A DNA stretch of 64,000 nucleotides from contig NC_046680.1 of the NCBI RefSeq assembly GCF_009870125.1, forward strand, positions 17,503,501 through 17,567,500. The letters are read 5' to 3'. Source of the DNA: Drosophila pseudoobscura. Lineage: Eukaryota; Arthropoda; Insecta; Diptera; Drosophilidae. The position numbers and the translations under genes were made by a program. Of this stretch, positions 10,372 to 21,613 are shown piece after piece. Numbering within the stretch: the first letter of the stretch is position 1; each line of letters begins with the position of its first letter. The notes under the pieces are model-generated. The model made no database searches and had not been told where the DNA came from. It was given only the letters and a program-made list of their open reading frames with translations.

Positions 10372-11333
10372 AATAAATGCAAGTATTTCGAATAGGCCAA
10401 TCATGTATAGAATTGATTCATCAATCGTACAAAATTGAGTGGGCATGGCTAAATGTTCCATATAGATAGTATTATTCAACGGAACAAAGAATATGAGGAA
10501 TTGGTCGTTTTTTTTTAATTCGCCGCAGTTCGCCGCAGTTTCGCTTTAGCAACAATGAGTCTCGTTCCATACACAATGTTGCACATTCCATACACACTGT
10601 TGCAGCAACATTTACTTGAAAACCGTATTTTAGTCAAAATAAATTATGTAAAGGTAATTAAAAGAAGCAATCATGTAAAAAATGTATTTATCTATGGGAT
10701 AAAGCTAAGTGGGCATCTATAGCTTGAAATATAGGCAATACCCGATTCGCCGCAGTTTCGCTATTGCAACAATGAGTCTCATTCCATACACAAACATGTT
10801 GCTAATTCCATGCACACATACCCTGTGGGAAATGGATGTTATAAAATTGTGAATACGTTTGTCTTCCAAGGCTCAGGATCGAGATAAATATATACAAGAT
10901 ACTAATAGTACACATGAATTAGTCAAAAACATATCAATTTGAGAAAAGGTCTTAATAAATTGCGTTTGATCCACATATAAAATTAACGAAAAAGGGTGCA
11001 CAAAGGCCTATACACGCATCATGTCTTCAAATACTAGCAACATTGCGACTGTTTTTTTTGTTGAACTATTTTGTTTAAACCTTGTTTTAGTCAAAATACA
11101 ATAAAAGCAACGACTAAAAACTAACCAATTGTGTAGAAAATTGATGCATTAATTGAGTAAAATTATGTGGGCACGGCTAAATGTTCTATATAGCTAGTAA
11201 TATTAAACGGAAGAAAGAAAACGAGGAATATGTAAAATAGAACTTGAATTCGTCAGTATATTCACGGTATATTTTGAAAATAAGGCGGTATATTTTGGTA
11301 TATTTCTGGGGGTCGGACCGTATATGTTAACGA
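10372..11333 (+). repeat. Right repeat block, three degenerate tandem units
   Basis: Units share the core CCAAT..GTAGAA.TTGAT.CAT.AATTGAGT, GTGGGCA.GGCTAAATGTTC.ATATAG. The clearest pair is 10372-10502 and 11100-11226; a weaker unit lies at about 10620-10740. A second direct repeat, TTCGCCGCAGTTTCGCT followed by GCAACAATGAGTCTC, occurs at about 10527-10570 and 10745-10785. The unit at 11038-11333 is the inverted match of the block left of subito. Confidence 0.7.
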
Positions 11334-13866
11334 TAAATGGGGGCTGTGGGGCTCGAATCCAACGTTGGGGCCCAGCTGTAGAAAAATTCAATCGTGAGAA
11401 ATCTTCAATACGCGCGCCGCACAATAAACATTGCAAATACCGTAGAAAACATCTCTCCGCATCCCGCGCTTATAATTACTTTTTACTGCCCGTGTTACTG
11501 TTTTTTTTCGGGGTTGGTGCATCGCTCTGTGGAAAAGAGGAACTTGCGTACAAAATACAAATAGAAACATTTGATTTTAAATATGAACTGATAAAGACAC
11601 ATAGAAACCTGTTTTTAATTGGTGTTTTTAGCAAATAAGCAAAAGTGAACGTGGAGTGCAACTGCAGTTATATAAAATCGCGTTACTGTAACTGCACTTT
11701 TACAGTAAGTTTCCTTTTATCTCAGTGCCCACCACCGCCATTGCCTATGTCTCCCCTCGCCCCGCGAACCCTAGTGCCCATCATTTTGCGTCGTTCGATT
11801 GTTGTTTCTCCTCGTTCCTGCGCGTTGGCTGGCTGCGCGCTGTGGCTGTTTCTCAGCAAACGCACTAGTTGCCTTTCCTCCCCTGTCCCACACTTCTGAA
11901 CTACGTCATACTCCGAATTCACTTTTGTCTCCTATTTATAGAGGCAGAGATTAACTGCACTCTACGAAACGCCATGGAATCAGAGAGAAGGAGAGAACAA
12001 AAGCGTCCACGCGGGTGGGTGATCAGATAGATGGTGTGTGTGCTCGCCATATCAAAGTGGGGCCTATGGCGTTATCAGTGCCAAACAACAGCCCGTCGTA
12101 AATAAGTGCGAATTTGGAGAGTGCCAATCAGGTTGGGATCAACCGCAACAACAGCTGTTATTCGGTGTAATATCTATTCCACACATACATATGTATACAT
12201 GAGCATGTATGTTTGCTCTGGGAAGCGATCAAACTTCTAGCTGGCGTGGCTATGCGGTCTAGACGTTTGGAAATTTCTCATGCGGTTTTAGGAGGGACGA
12301 TCGCGCTCGCTCACACTCGTTCGTGTGTTCGAATCCCGCCCGAGCTTGTTGGCTTCTTCGACGAAAACTCACGTTAATTAGCCGTTACTCCTTGGGCTAC
12401 ATTAACTTTTTTCTTCTTTTTTTCCCATTTAGTTGGTTTTTCAAGTTACTGTTTTCCCATATCATATTTGCAGTGTGATATCATCGTCATTCAAATATAA
12501 CGACAATTGTTTAGAGTCTCTCTATCTCTCCGTTTCCCTCGCTCCCTCTCTCTGTGTGCGTGTGTGTATCTGTGCCTCTAACTGGTGACGTAATTTGAAT
12601 CTGCTGCAATCGCCTTTCTTGTTTTGGTCTTATAAGAAATGTGTATGGCTGCGCAAACCGGTTCCCAATAGTTTACTTTTGTTTTCGGAACTGCGCCGCA
12701 CCAAAACAAACCTCCATCTGCTGCTGCTCCCACCCTTACACCATTCCATATCACATAATTGAAATGTGAGTTCAAGATGGGACTGGCTGGCTGGATAAGT
12801 CGGTTGGTTGAAGGCGACCATCGACCGTGTCTGGCCATCCATATCAATGCGAATCGCGGTGTTGTCGACACAATATACATAGGTGTTGAAAGCCGTCGAT
12901 TCAGATCCGATTAATGATTAAGAAACGGAATAAACTGACTGGATTAAACTCTGAATTCTTCTGTTGATTGTGCAGAAGATTACTTCCATTTAGGGGTCAA
13001 CAAATCAAACATCCAACCGTCTTTTCAACATTCCTCTGATAGAGACAATCAGCATTGCCCAAATATGAAAGTGTGTTTCTTTATAGGCAGTGTAACCACT
13101 GGAATCAACGGCCTTGACATGGTTACAACATTCATCCAGCTCCAGCTGAACGCGAAAACATAAACAACAACGCCACGAAAACGAGTTCGTTTGATCTCGT
13201 TCTAATTATATATCCAACCTCCCCCCAAAATTACATGAAAATGTTCACAGATACAGTGAGGTGGGGCTTCATAGATATATTGCAGCTATTTATAATTTTA
13301 TGGAGTCTGATTGAATAGGGACAGCAAGAGACGTGCTTTAGATATGAAATAGGCTCGTTTATGGGACTGAACTGCTTTTAGAACTACGCAAAAATGATCC
13401 CAATCGTATAGATTTGTGCAACTTGTCCCTTTTGTCATGTGCGCTTTGACTGCAACTGTCGGAACAGTTCGAAGCGCACTGCATACGACGGTGATGATGA
13501 TGATGACATCACCATCTGTTGAGCTGAGCTATTGATGAACAGACTTTCTAGTGGACCTAGGGCTTATGCTGGGCACCCACTCGACGCCCACGGGGAAAAG
13601 GTTTTCGCTTAAGCAGCTGCGGGGCGCCCTGCTGCTGCAGCGAAACTGGGTCAACTGGTTCCATTTCCATTCAGGTAGGCAGGCCTAGGGAGGCACTATC
13701 AACACGCAACCTGTCAAATCGATAAACTCGACCCAAATCTTCCCCCCTCGATAATTTGTAAACAAACACAACACACACACAACACACACGCAACATACGC
13801 ACACATGTATTGATAGGTTGAACGAATACTTTCAGACAATCGAGCGCCAGGAAGCGGACTCCAGCC
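11334..13866 (+). other. gcl upstream region, probable 5' UTR and first intron
   Basis: About 2.5 kb without a convincing coding exon. It should hold the gcl promoter and non-coding first exon. A (CT)-rich tract is at about 12517-12555 and a tRNA-like stretch at 12240-12345. An A/C-rich (ACACAC) tract precedes the gcl ATG at about 13769-13803. Confidence 0.5.
12240..12345 (+). pseudogene. Possible tRNA-like (Ser/Leu type) relic
   Basis: TGGCTATGCGGTCTAGACG at 12247-12265 resembles the A-box and D-arm of class II tRNAs, and GTTCGAATCCC at 12327-12337 is a perfect B-box. The acceptor and T stems do not pair properly and no anticodon arm can be drawn, so a working tRNA is unlikely. A T-run (from about 12405) follows some 70 bases later. 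A tRNA pseudogene or chance are both possible. Confidence 0.25.
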
Positions 13867-15731
13867 ATGGGTCAGATTATGGGCTCCATGCAGAGCAATG
13901 TGGCCGAGGTGTTTGGCAACCGCCGGAAGCGGAAGCGCAGCACGGACTCCGCCCTTAGTCAGGATGAGCAGACGCAGTTGGGTACCACTCTGCCCAAGAA
14001 GTAAGCATGAGAGCTGCCCGAGCCCAACTGTTTGTGGTTCCATTTGCTAATTTATTGATTGCCTCCACCGCCAGGAAGAAACTGCTGACGACCACGCAAT
14101 ACATTTACAAGGCACTGTTCAAGGAGGAAAAGAACTCGGATGTGGCCGTGATGGTGCTGGACAAGGTGTGGCACCTGCACAAGGTGTACTTGAGTCAGAG
14201 CCCCTACTTCTACACGATGTTCAATGGGACGTGGAAGGAGGCACAACAGAACTTTGTGCAGATCACCATTCCCGACGACCGCATCAACGTGGAGAGCCTG
14301 GATGCGGTTTTCGGCTCCATGTACTCGGACGAGATCGAGATAGATCCAAAGGATGTGATACCAGTGCTGGCCACGGCCACGCTCTTCCACCTGGACGGCA
14401 TCATCGACAAGTGCGCCGAGGTGATGGTGGACACCATCAATGCGGAGACGGCCATCCACTACTACGAGGCGGCCTGCCAGTACGGAGTGGTGGGGGTGAA
14501 GAAGTCCACCTTCCAGTGGTTCCAGATCAACCTACTCAGCATTTACAGCAAGCAACCCAATTTGTTGCGGCACATCTCCATTGATCTGATGACCGCCCTG
14601 ACTGCCAGCAAAGACCTGTACGTGATGCAGACAGAGTTTTCCCTGTATACGCTGCTTCGCACGTGGATGTTCCTGCGATTGCACCCCGACCACGATCCCG
14701 AAGACCCGGTTCAGCGGGCTGAGGCGCAGAAGACGCAGGAACGACTGGTCAACGCTGGCGTAGATACGCACACACCCAGCGTAGATGTTGCCCAGTGGAC
14801 GTACTTCACCAGCCGGATGGAGGAACGCTCCTTTCTGGCCACGCCCGAGGGTCAGCCGTTTGTTCCAGTCTTCCAGAAGCTCCGCACCCAGTACCTCACA
14901 AACCACTACATGGACTTGAAGATCATCTATAACGACAACATAATACCCAAGGAGTGGCTTTACAGCCACATCCACAGTCACTGGGACGCCCTGCTAAGGA
15001 TCGATCACGGCCAAGAGGACACGTAAGTCTATCCCATCGCCCAGTCTCAAGAGATGATTGTACATTTTTGTTGCTCCCACAGTAGTCCACAGCAGTTGGA
15101 CGACGAACAGTTCTTCGAGAACTGTATGCGATGTGGCCGCCTCCTGACCGAGCCGGGTTACCAGAAGTGGCGCTGGACGGGCTTCAATTTCGGCATGGAT
15201 CTCATACTCATCATGGACTCGCGCAGACTGAACATTAGGCGCCACCACCGGCACGAGCACGAGCGAGTCCTCAGCCTGCAGACCAGGCGCAAGTTCATGA
15301 TCCGCACCACTGTCACTTCGATCAATGCTCAACGCCAGCCAGTTTTCACACAAACCTCTGAGATCTGCTCGCTGAGTCTTGAGAAGAACGAGGAGGTGCC
15401 GCTGATGGTTCTCGACCCGAAACTAGTCCATCCGCTGCTTATATCTATTAACATGCTCGTCGTCATGCCCCCCAATCAGAGCTTCAAGGAGGTTGTGCCG
15501 CACAGCGAGGAGGCAACGACAACAACTTCACTTTCCATACCCATTTCGGAGATCGGAGCCACTTGCGAGAGGCCGCTGACTCCGGCCAGTGCTGATGATT
15601 CGGCGGTCTACATTGGCGACTCGGAGGGGTCAACGCCCACGTCCCCGTCACCGCGGCGAAGGATAAGTTGGCACCGAGAGATCGGTGTGTCCACCGACGC
15701 TGATGCACTGTTCGGCGACATAGCGTGCTGA
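13867..15731 (+). CDS. gcl: Germ cell-less, BTB/BACK Cullin-3 adaptor
   Basis: Three coding exons, 13867-14000, 14075-15022 and 15083-15731, give 576 residues (D. melanogaster about 569). GCL is needed for primordial germ-cell formation; it is a Cul3 adaptor that removes the receptor Torso from pole cells and is found at the nuclear envelope. The N-terminus MGQIMGS fits N-myristoylation, and RRKRKR at 19-24 is a nuclear signal. A BTB domain occupies about 63-165 (SDVAVMVLDKVWHLHKVYLSQS), then BACK to about 300, then the conserved GCL C-terminal domain with RWTGFNFGMDLI. The tail is serine/threonine/proline-rich (TPTSPSPRRR). The start is fixed by the MGQ context right after a long upstream non-coding stretch. 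The downstream neighbour converges on it. Confidence 0.97.
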
Positions 15732-16285
15732 GCGCGCACATCCACCAAATAGCAGGATCACCTCCATAAGCACTACTACCACCATTTCCTGTTCATGGAC
15801 TCGCACTGGTCGAGTCTCGTTTTAGATGTAATTGTAAATTCGTTATCTGCTAGTTTCTCTTACGATTACGATAATCGTGTGACGTGATCCACACGTTTGT
15901 AAATTAAGTTCGGGCACTCCGAAGATCGTTCTGGTACGCCCAGATCTATATTTTTGTATATCGTTTACTTCATTAGAACCTACATGTACATGTAATGTAA
16001 TAATTAACTATTGAACTCTACTCTTTGGAGTAGTCTCGAGAATCGCTCGTGCGGTCGCACATCGATGTTGCATATTGTAATTGATGCAGATATAAGCCAA
16101 CTCACTCAAAGATGATCTACTTGTTAAGCCTACGAGTAAGTAGGCAGCAACGCGGCAATGTAACTAAGATTGAGGCGTATTCGGATTATATAGTCATGTA
16201 GTATGTTTGCGCATCTAACTGTCCTAACACATTTTGTATTCGCTTTGTACGCTATGTACGCACAGTAACAATTATCTCGATTTCG

Positions 16286-16294
16286 TTTATTAAA
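16286..16294. terminator. Overlapping poly(A) hexamers of gcl (+) and HMG gene (-)
   Basis: TTTATTAAA at 16286-16294 is AATAAA on the minus strand (16286-16291) and ATTAAA on the plus strand (16289-16294). The minus-strand signal lies about 40 bases past the HMG-gene stop and the plus-strand one about 560 bases past the gcl stop. Confidence 0.6.
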
Positions 16295-16332
16295 GTCTTC
16301 GATTAATTGCAAAATAGTTTCAAATTCGTATG

Positions 16333-16758
16333 CTACTCATCATCCCCAAGCAGGTCATCCAGGACGCTTTGCCGCCAGGAGTCGAGATCAACCATCACCT
16401 TGAAGACGTTTTTTGTCCGAGGGTTCGCACAGCCCACAGTTTGGCGAAACTTCTCCATAATCCTATTGGCCTCCTTGTTCCGCGACCAAAACCTGTACTT
16501 TGATTTATGGGCCGCCTGGACGTAGGGCGACTTCTCCTCACAGCTCATTTGCTTCCACTTCTTGCTGGCGAACCGCAATACCTGAGTCGGCCGCATGTTG
16601 CAGAGTTTTTCCTTGTTGTTCCTCTTGAAGTGCAGCAGGAACCTGACGAAAGGATTGCGTCCGGCCCCTTCCACAGCAGGCATTTGTTTGCAGCATGTAT
16701 TTTTCGGTTTACTTGATGATGAGGACAAGCCACAACAATTTTTTGTACAACTTCCCAT
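16333..16758 (-). CDS. MST-HMG-box protein, sperm nuclear basic protein type
   Basis: A single exon of 141 residues. The start at 16758 (MGSCTKNCCG) is preferred over an in-frame ATG at 16872, because the extra N-terminus looks like translated AT-rich leader. Residues 33-80 (NPFVRFLLHFKRNNKEK to KKWKQMSCEEKSPYVQAA) match the short HMG-like box shared by Drosophila protamines Mst35Ba/b, Prtl99C and Tpl94D, which pack DNA in sperm heads. The N-terminus is cysteine-, serine- and lysine-rich as in that group, the middle is basic and the C-terminus is acidic (LDDLLGDDE). Such genes are testis-specific and turn over fast, so I do not assign an orthologue. It lies tail to tail with gcl and just downstream of stmA. 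Confidence 0.82.
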   Translation of the reverse strand: MGSCTKNCCGLSSSSSKPKNTCCKQMPAVEGAGRNPFVRFLLHFKRNNKEKLCNMRPTQVLRFASKKWKQMSCEEKSPYVQAAHKSKYRFWSRNKEANRIMEKFRQTVGCANPRTKNVFKVMVDLDSWRQSVLDDLLGDDE

Positions 16759-17000
16759 TTTGTAAACAGACAATTTGTACCGACATACAATAGGTATATA
16801 TTGTATTTGTATAACAACTAATGCATAGGACATACTACATACATATTTGGGGGACAATTGAATTGTTTGCATTTAACAACGGGAAATTTAATTAAATTTA
16901 TCTACTGACACCAAACCAATTCGCTTTCATAGCTACCATCATATGCATAAATTGAGTACAGAACATTCGCTTCGCCGGAGGCGGTTCACAGTAATACAGA

Positions 17001-20000
17001 TTAGTAATAGAATAATTCTGGAAAGTTTGTCTCGTAGATGGGCTTCTCGTTGCTGCCCTGCAGCTGGGCCACCTTGCTGTCGCTTTGCGTTATCTGACGC
17101 TCCACAGCCAGCGAGTTGAACAGCTCGTTGAGGCGGTTTTGGATGAGATCGTGCTGGTAAGGGAAAAGAAACCAAAGAGTTAGCATGCTTTCTTTCTTCA
17201 TTTACATGAATACGGATGGGTATGGATGGGAATTACCTTCGGTTCTGTGCGTCTCACAAGATCATCGAACTCGCCCTCGCGGAAGGTGCGTACGATCTGC
17301 ATTTGCCGCTCGCGCTGCTCCCGCTTGGCGGCCTCCGTTGGCTCGGCCAGGGCCCGCTTCATCGCGTCGAAATTGAACTCGGGCGCCAGTATCTTCTTGC
17401 ACACGCCCGGCGAGCTGTTCACACTGTCCACATCCCCATTGTAGACCGTCAGATCCGCCGAGCTGTTGCGCTGCGTCAAATGGGAGCTCACCGACTCCAC
17501 CCAGGAATGGCGATGGCCGGGATTGTCCGTCTGGTTGAGCGTATAGGGAGCCCCTGTATTGAGACGTTGGGCATCCATGCCAGCATTTTGCAGACACTCG
17601 CCCAGCGCCAACTTGTCGATTGCCAGGTGTGGAAGCGACAGATTCAGGCTCTTCGTTGCGACCTTCTTGGACTCCAGCAGCGGCGGAAGAAAGTAGGTGG
17701 CCTCCTCGCGTCGCGCATCGACAATCTTCTGGGCATACTCCAGCAGATTGTTGATGCCACTAACTCGCGAGATCAGCACCAGCAATGCAATGGATATGGC
17801 GTGCAAATTGCACTTGTGCACGGCTCCCAAGGTCTCCACTGTGTTGGCCACCTCCTGAATGCTAAATATGGTAGAACGATAGTTTTATTAAAAATATTAA
17901 TGGCTTCTGATGAGACGCCGATGCCTCACCCCAGGATGAACAACAGGAACTCCTGCACTGTCTCGCTGCTGGACATCTCCACGATGAGCAGGGCGGCGGT
18001 GTTGTAGCTCGCGGACAGGGCGTCGACGCGGTCCGAGAGCGCCATGCTATCGATGAGCGCCTGCATTATGTGTGATCCATGCTTGTGCGTGAAAATGATG
18101 TCAGAGCGCGAGGGCGGTTCCTGGGAAAGGGCCGGATATTGCTTGACACTGACACTACTGAGCACCTGATCGTTCTGGTGGCGATCCAAGAGGGCCTGGA
18201 AGATCTGCATGACAATCAGACGTGTAGGATCGTGGGGGGCGCGGGCCATCTTCAGAAGCGGCTGCAGGAACGAGGCGGGGAAGGCCTTCTCGAAGGACAC
18301 CGTGCTGTACTGGGTGCCGACCTTGAGCAGCGACTTGAGCAGAATGTTCTGTAGCATCTGGTCGCCCTTGCTCTTCTTGGAGGGGTCCGGCACCGTGTTC
18401 ATGATGAACAGCATTATCTCGATCTTCTGGTAGTCGGGATGATGGTTGGCAAACTCGCCCAATGCATTTATAAGCGCCTCCTGGTACTGCGACTCCTCAG
18501 GGGTGATCTCGCTGGTGGTGCTCACGCTGGTACGCAAGTGGGTCAGCAGATTGTTGATGATGTCCAGGGCCGAGGGTCCCACACTCTCGCCAGCCGCAAT
18601 GGCAATGATCTTCGACAGCACCACCGCCAGGGAAGTGCGCGTCTTGGGCGAGGACTTGAAGTTGCTGTCCAGGTGCTGCATCAGAGTCTCCACCACAGTG
18701 TACGAGTACTGCGGCTGGATCGATATCATCACAATGCGGAACGTGTGAATGGCAAAGGTGTTGGGCACCCACAGTTCATGCCGATCGAGGTGTCTGTGCG
18801 ATTGCGGGGGTAAACATTGATTGAGCACATTGACTGACAGTTTGACGCTTCGATGGCTACTACTTACGTCAACAGCGGCTTGAGCACGCTCCGAATATGT
18901 CCGAACGAGGCTCGTCCGACCAGCTCCCGCAGCACTTCCTCGGCCAGTGCTGGTGGCGTCACATTGGTGGCATCTTCGACGGGCGTGAGGTCGCCAGACT
19001 GCGGCGGGCGATAGAGAAATATGTTAGAGTCAGGGTACCATATAGAATTTTTTATCTTATCATCTACTAAACTACTCGCACAGATGCTGGTCTACAGCTC
19101 AAGGTGCGCATTTAATGCTAGAATTCGATTCGATTATAGTAATTATTACCGCCAGTAAATTTTTCTTCACGAACATAACGTTTACACAAAACTGTTTCAT
19201 GTTGTTGTGTGTTGGTTGTGTTTTGGATTGGTTGGTTGGTTAGGGTTTGGTTTGCATTAACAGAATATACGAAAACGAAATGCAGAATATATCGAAATTA
19301 GTTCAAGTCGCAGCAAATTTTGATTCGTTATCCAATCATTGAAATGTCAGGGACCCGATCCAAGCACCTCTGGATCGGGAGTTACATGGCGGGAGGGATC
19401 ATTCTTCTCACCTGCATATTGAACAGTAGCGAGGGCACAATCTTCTCCATGTGCTGTGCCGCCCAGATGTTCTCGACCAGATCATCGGAGACTGTCTTCC
19501 GTATGACGCCCTGCAGTCCCTTGATGCCGGCCAGCCGCAGGCTATCCCGCAGATCGCTGCCCTCGCTGTGGCACATCGACGAGAACTTCGAGATGAAGAA
19601 ATCGTAGCGTCGGTGGTAGGAGGGCGTGTCCTCGTTTATGTTGGCGAACTTGACAAACTGCAAGGAAGGGCACGCTAAGCAAAGGACTGAACTGGGCAGA
19701 CGCCTGCTCGTATTTACTAACCGAGTTGGTGGCCATGATTTTTAAATTCGGATTCGAGTCCTCCAGCAGCTTCTGCACCATGCGCAGGAACGACTCCACG
19801 AACAGGTTGAGTGTGGTCTGGGCGTGACAGGCCTGCAGCAGCAAGTCCATGGCCTCCATGGCGATCTCTGCCAGCCTTTAGGGGCACGAAGAGGGAGGCA
19901 ACACAAATTTAATGACATTCAAACAGCAGATCTTGTAGGTTTACTCACTTATAGCGCTTGCGGTTGATGTCCTTGGTGGCCTTCTGGTACAGATATTCGC

Positions 20001-21613
20001 CAATGCGGTCGAGCTTGTCGGGTGAGCTGAGCGAGTAGAAGGTCAGCTTCTCCATGTTCGACTTGACCAGGCCATCCTCCGGGTTCACCGGGAAGATGTT
20101 GTCCACCAGTCGCTTGTAGCGCGGCCGCAGCGCCGAGCAGCACCCGCAGCAACCTAGAATAGCGCACGGAAAGGCACAGCTATTAGACGGATTTGGAAGA
20201 CAGATGCGTATGCAGCGGTATGTAAACATCGCAACGACGACGAAGCGACGTCATCGGAGTGGTCCGAGTTTAGCGGTTGGCGAAAATCGACTACGGGGAG
20301 CGACCCGGGAGCTGGCGATTCGCCTGCCCGGCAGCAGTCAGCGGGTGGCGCTCGGTAAGGTCGGGTCGAATGGGTGCGACCACCATTTTCCGTTGTAATC
20401 TTATCGCGATAATGTTTATAGCGGACTGTAGTTTTGCTGTTCGGATTTCCAGCTGTCGCGTGCCCCTGTGTATGTTTGTGTGTCTGTGCCTGAGTCTGTG
20501 CCACGATGAGTGATTGTGCTTTTCACCGCTCTTCGGCGATATTTGCCTGTTCCATCATCATATAACCCTTCCGGTCTACTCCCACTCCCCCTGACTTTTC
20601 CATCGATTAGGATTTTCCCACCTGGTGGCGTCATTTTCTTCACTTTGGTGTCGAGGTCATATCGTTCTCAATGGCCTTTATCACGCCAAGCTCTTTTCAC
20701 CTGGCTCTCTTCTCTCCCGATTGCTTACCAGGCATGTCAGCGTTAGCTCCAAAGGCGTAATTTGCTTTGTTGGTCTTTATCGCGGCATAAGATTATTATT
20801 TTTTATCTAATAATCTGTTATTATTATTATTATTTTATGAAAGTGCGATAAAAGCTATGCTCTGCAGTGTCGATAAATATACTGCTGACCCTCAGAAATA
20901 TACCGCCTCATTCTCAAAATATACCGCAAATATACCGATGAAAAAACTAACTTAGCCCACTTAAGCCCCCTGCATTTAAACATGATAACAACTTGATTTT
21001 TATTATTACTATTTATTACTATTACTAATAGTTATTATTATTCTTGTAGATCCAGCCTATCCTTCCTCTTTACTTAAAAAACCACACGGTGATCTTTTAC
21101 CTAAACTGCGCTTAAATTCTTCAAGGTTCAATGGGCTCATCGTTGTCTGTCCATGATCGGCTTAGGATTACTAGCTAGCTAAAACCCTCAGAGCTGAACA
21201 CACAATTTTATTTTCTTAAACCAATATACCCTATTTTTCTTTGAGTGTCTTCCAACCACAAACAACCAATAAAAACACAACAGTGATGCGCGCCAAAGAT
21301 ACTAGATCGGGAGCACTAAATCGTTAATTTTTTGTTAAAACTAAAATCGGAGCCTGCCTGTATGTTAGTATTCAACCAAACTTCAAGTTAAATCTAGAGT
21401 TTAAAACCGGTTTTAACATTTCCCGCATTAAATTTATTTTTGTAGCACTAGCAGCAATCCCTTTTGACCGTTGCTTTTTTAAACTAGTTTTCTCATTAGT
21501 CTTATGTTTGATCACATTTTATACTTACAACTTGGATCAGTGCATTTCTGCACGAAACTGTCGAAGAACTCCGGCAATTCCGGCGGCTCAAAGCAGCAGC
21601 GTAACAAAGCCAT
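17001..21613 (-). CDS. stmA: Stambha A / rolling blackout, EFR3 homologue
   Basis: Eight coding exons: 21613-21529, 20153-19949, 19875-19722, 19657-19412, 18998-18868, 18793-17930, 17861-17237 and 17153-17001. All junctions are in phase, giving 820 residues. EFR3 is the palmitoylated membrane anchor of the PI4KIIIalpha complex with TTC7 and Hyccin. The fly gene is needed for phototransduction, synaptic transmission and conditional paralysis phenotypes. Evidence: CCCGCCSALRPRYKRLVDNIFP straddling exons 1-2 is the family signature, with C29-31, C33 and C34 as palmitoylation sites plus C6/C7 nearer the start. The rest is helical repeat (HEAT/ARM-like) up to about 700, then a disordered stretch. 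The first exon is unusual in adding about 28 residues before the signature; other first exons (not found here) may exist. Intron 1 is 1.4 kb, the others mostly 60-80 bases except one of 413. Confidence 0.95.
20154..21528 (-). other. stmA intron 1 with GTATATTT-motif array
   Basis: AT-rich. At 20863-20940 it has three GGTATATTT-type motifs on the minus strand with GAGGGTC and TATCGACACTG, in the order seen in the repeat copies at 7155 and 11280. Runs of ATT occur at 20818-20836 and 21000-21045. No coding exon is seen. The array may be a second stmA promoter or a repeat fragment. Confidence 0.5.

Noticed and set aside
7155-11333. Composite transposon carrying subito
   Set aside because: No transposase gene and no clean terminal repeats or target duplication around the whole segment; kept only as a breakpoint or transposition hypothesis.
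16759-16872. N-terminal extension of the HMG-box protein from an ATG at 16872
   Set aside because: AT-rich, hydrophobic and unlike the family; the MGSCTKNCC start is more natural.
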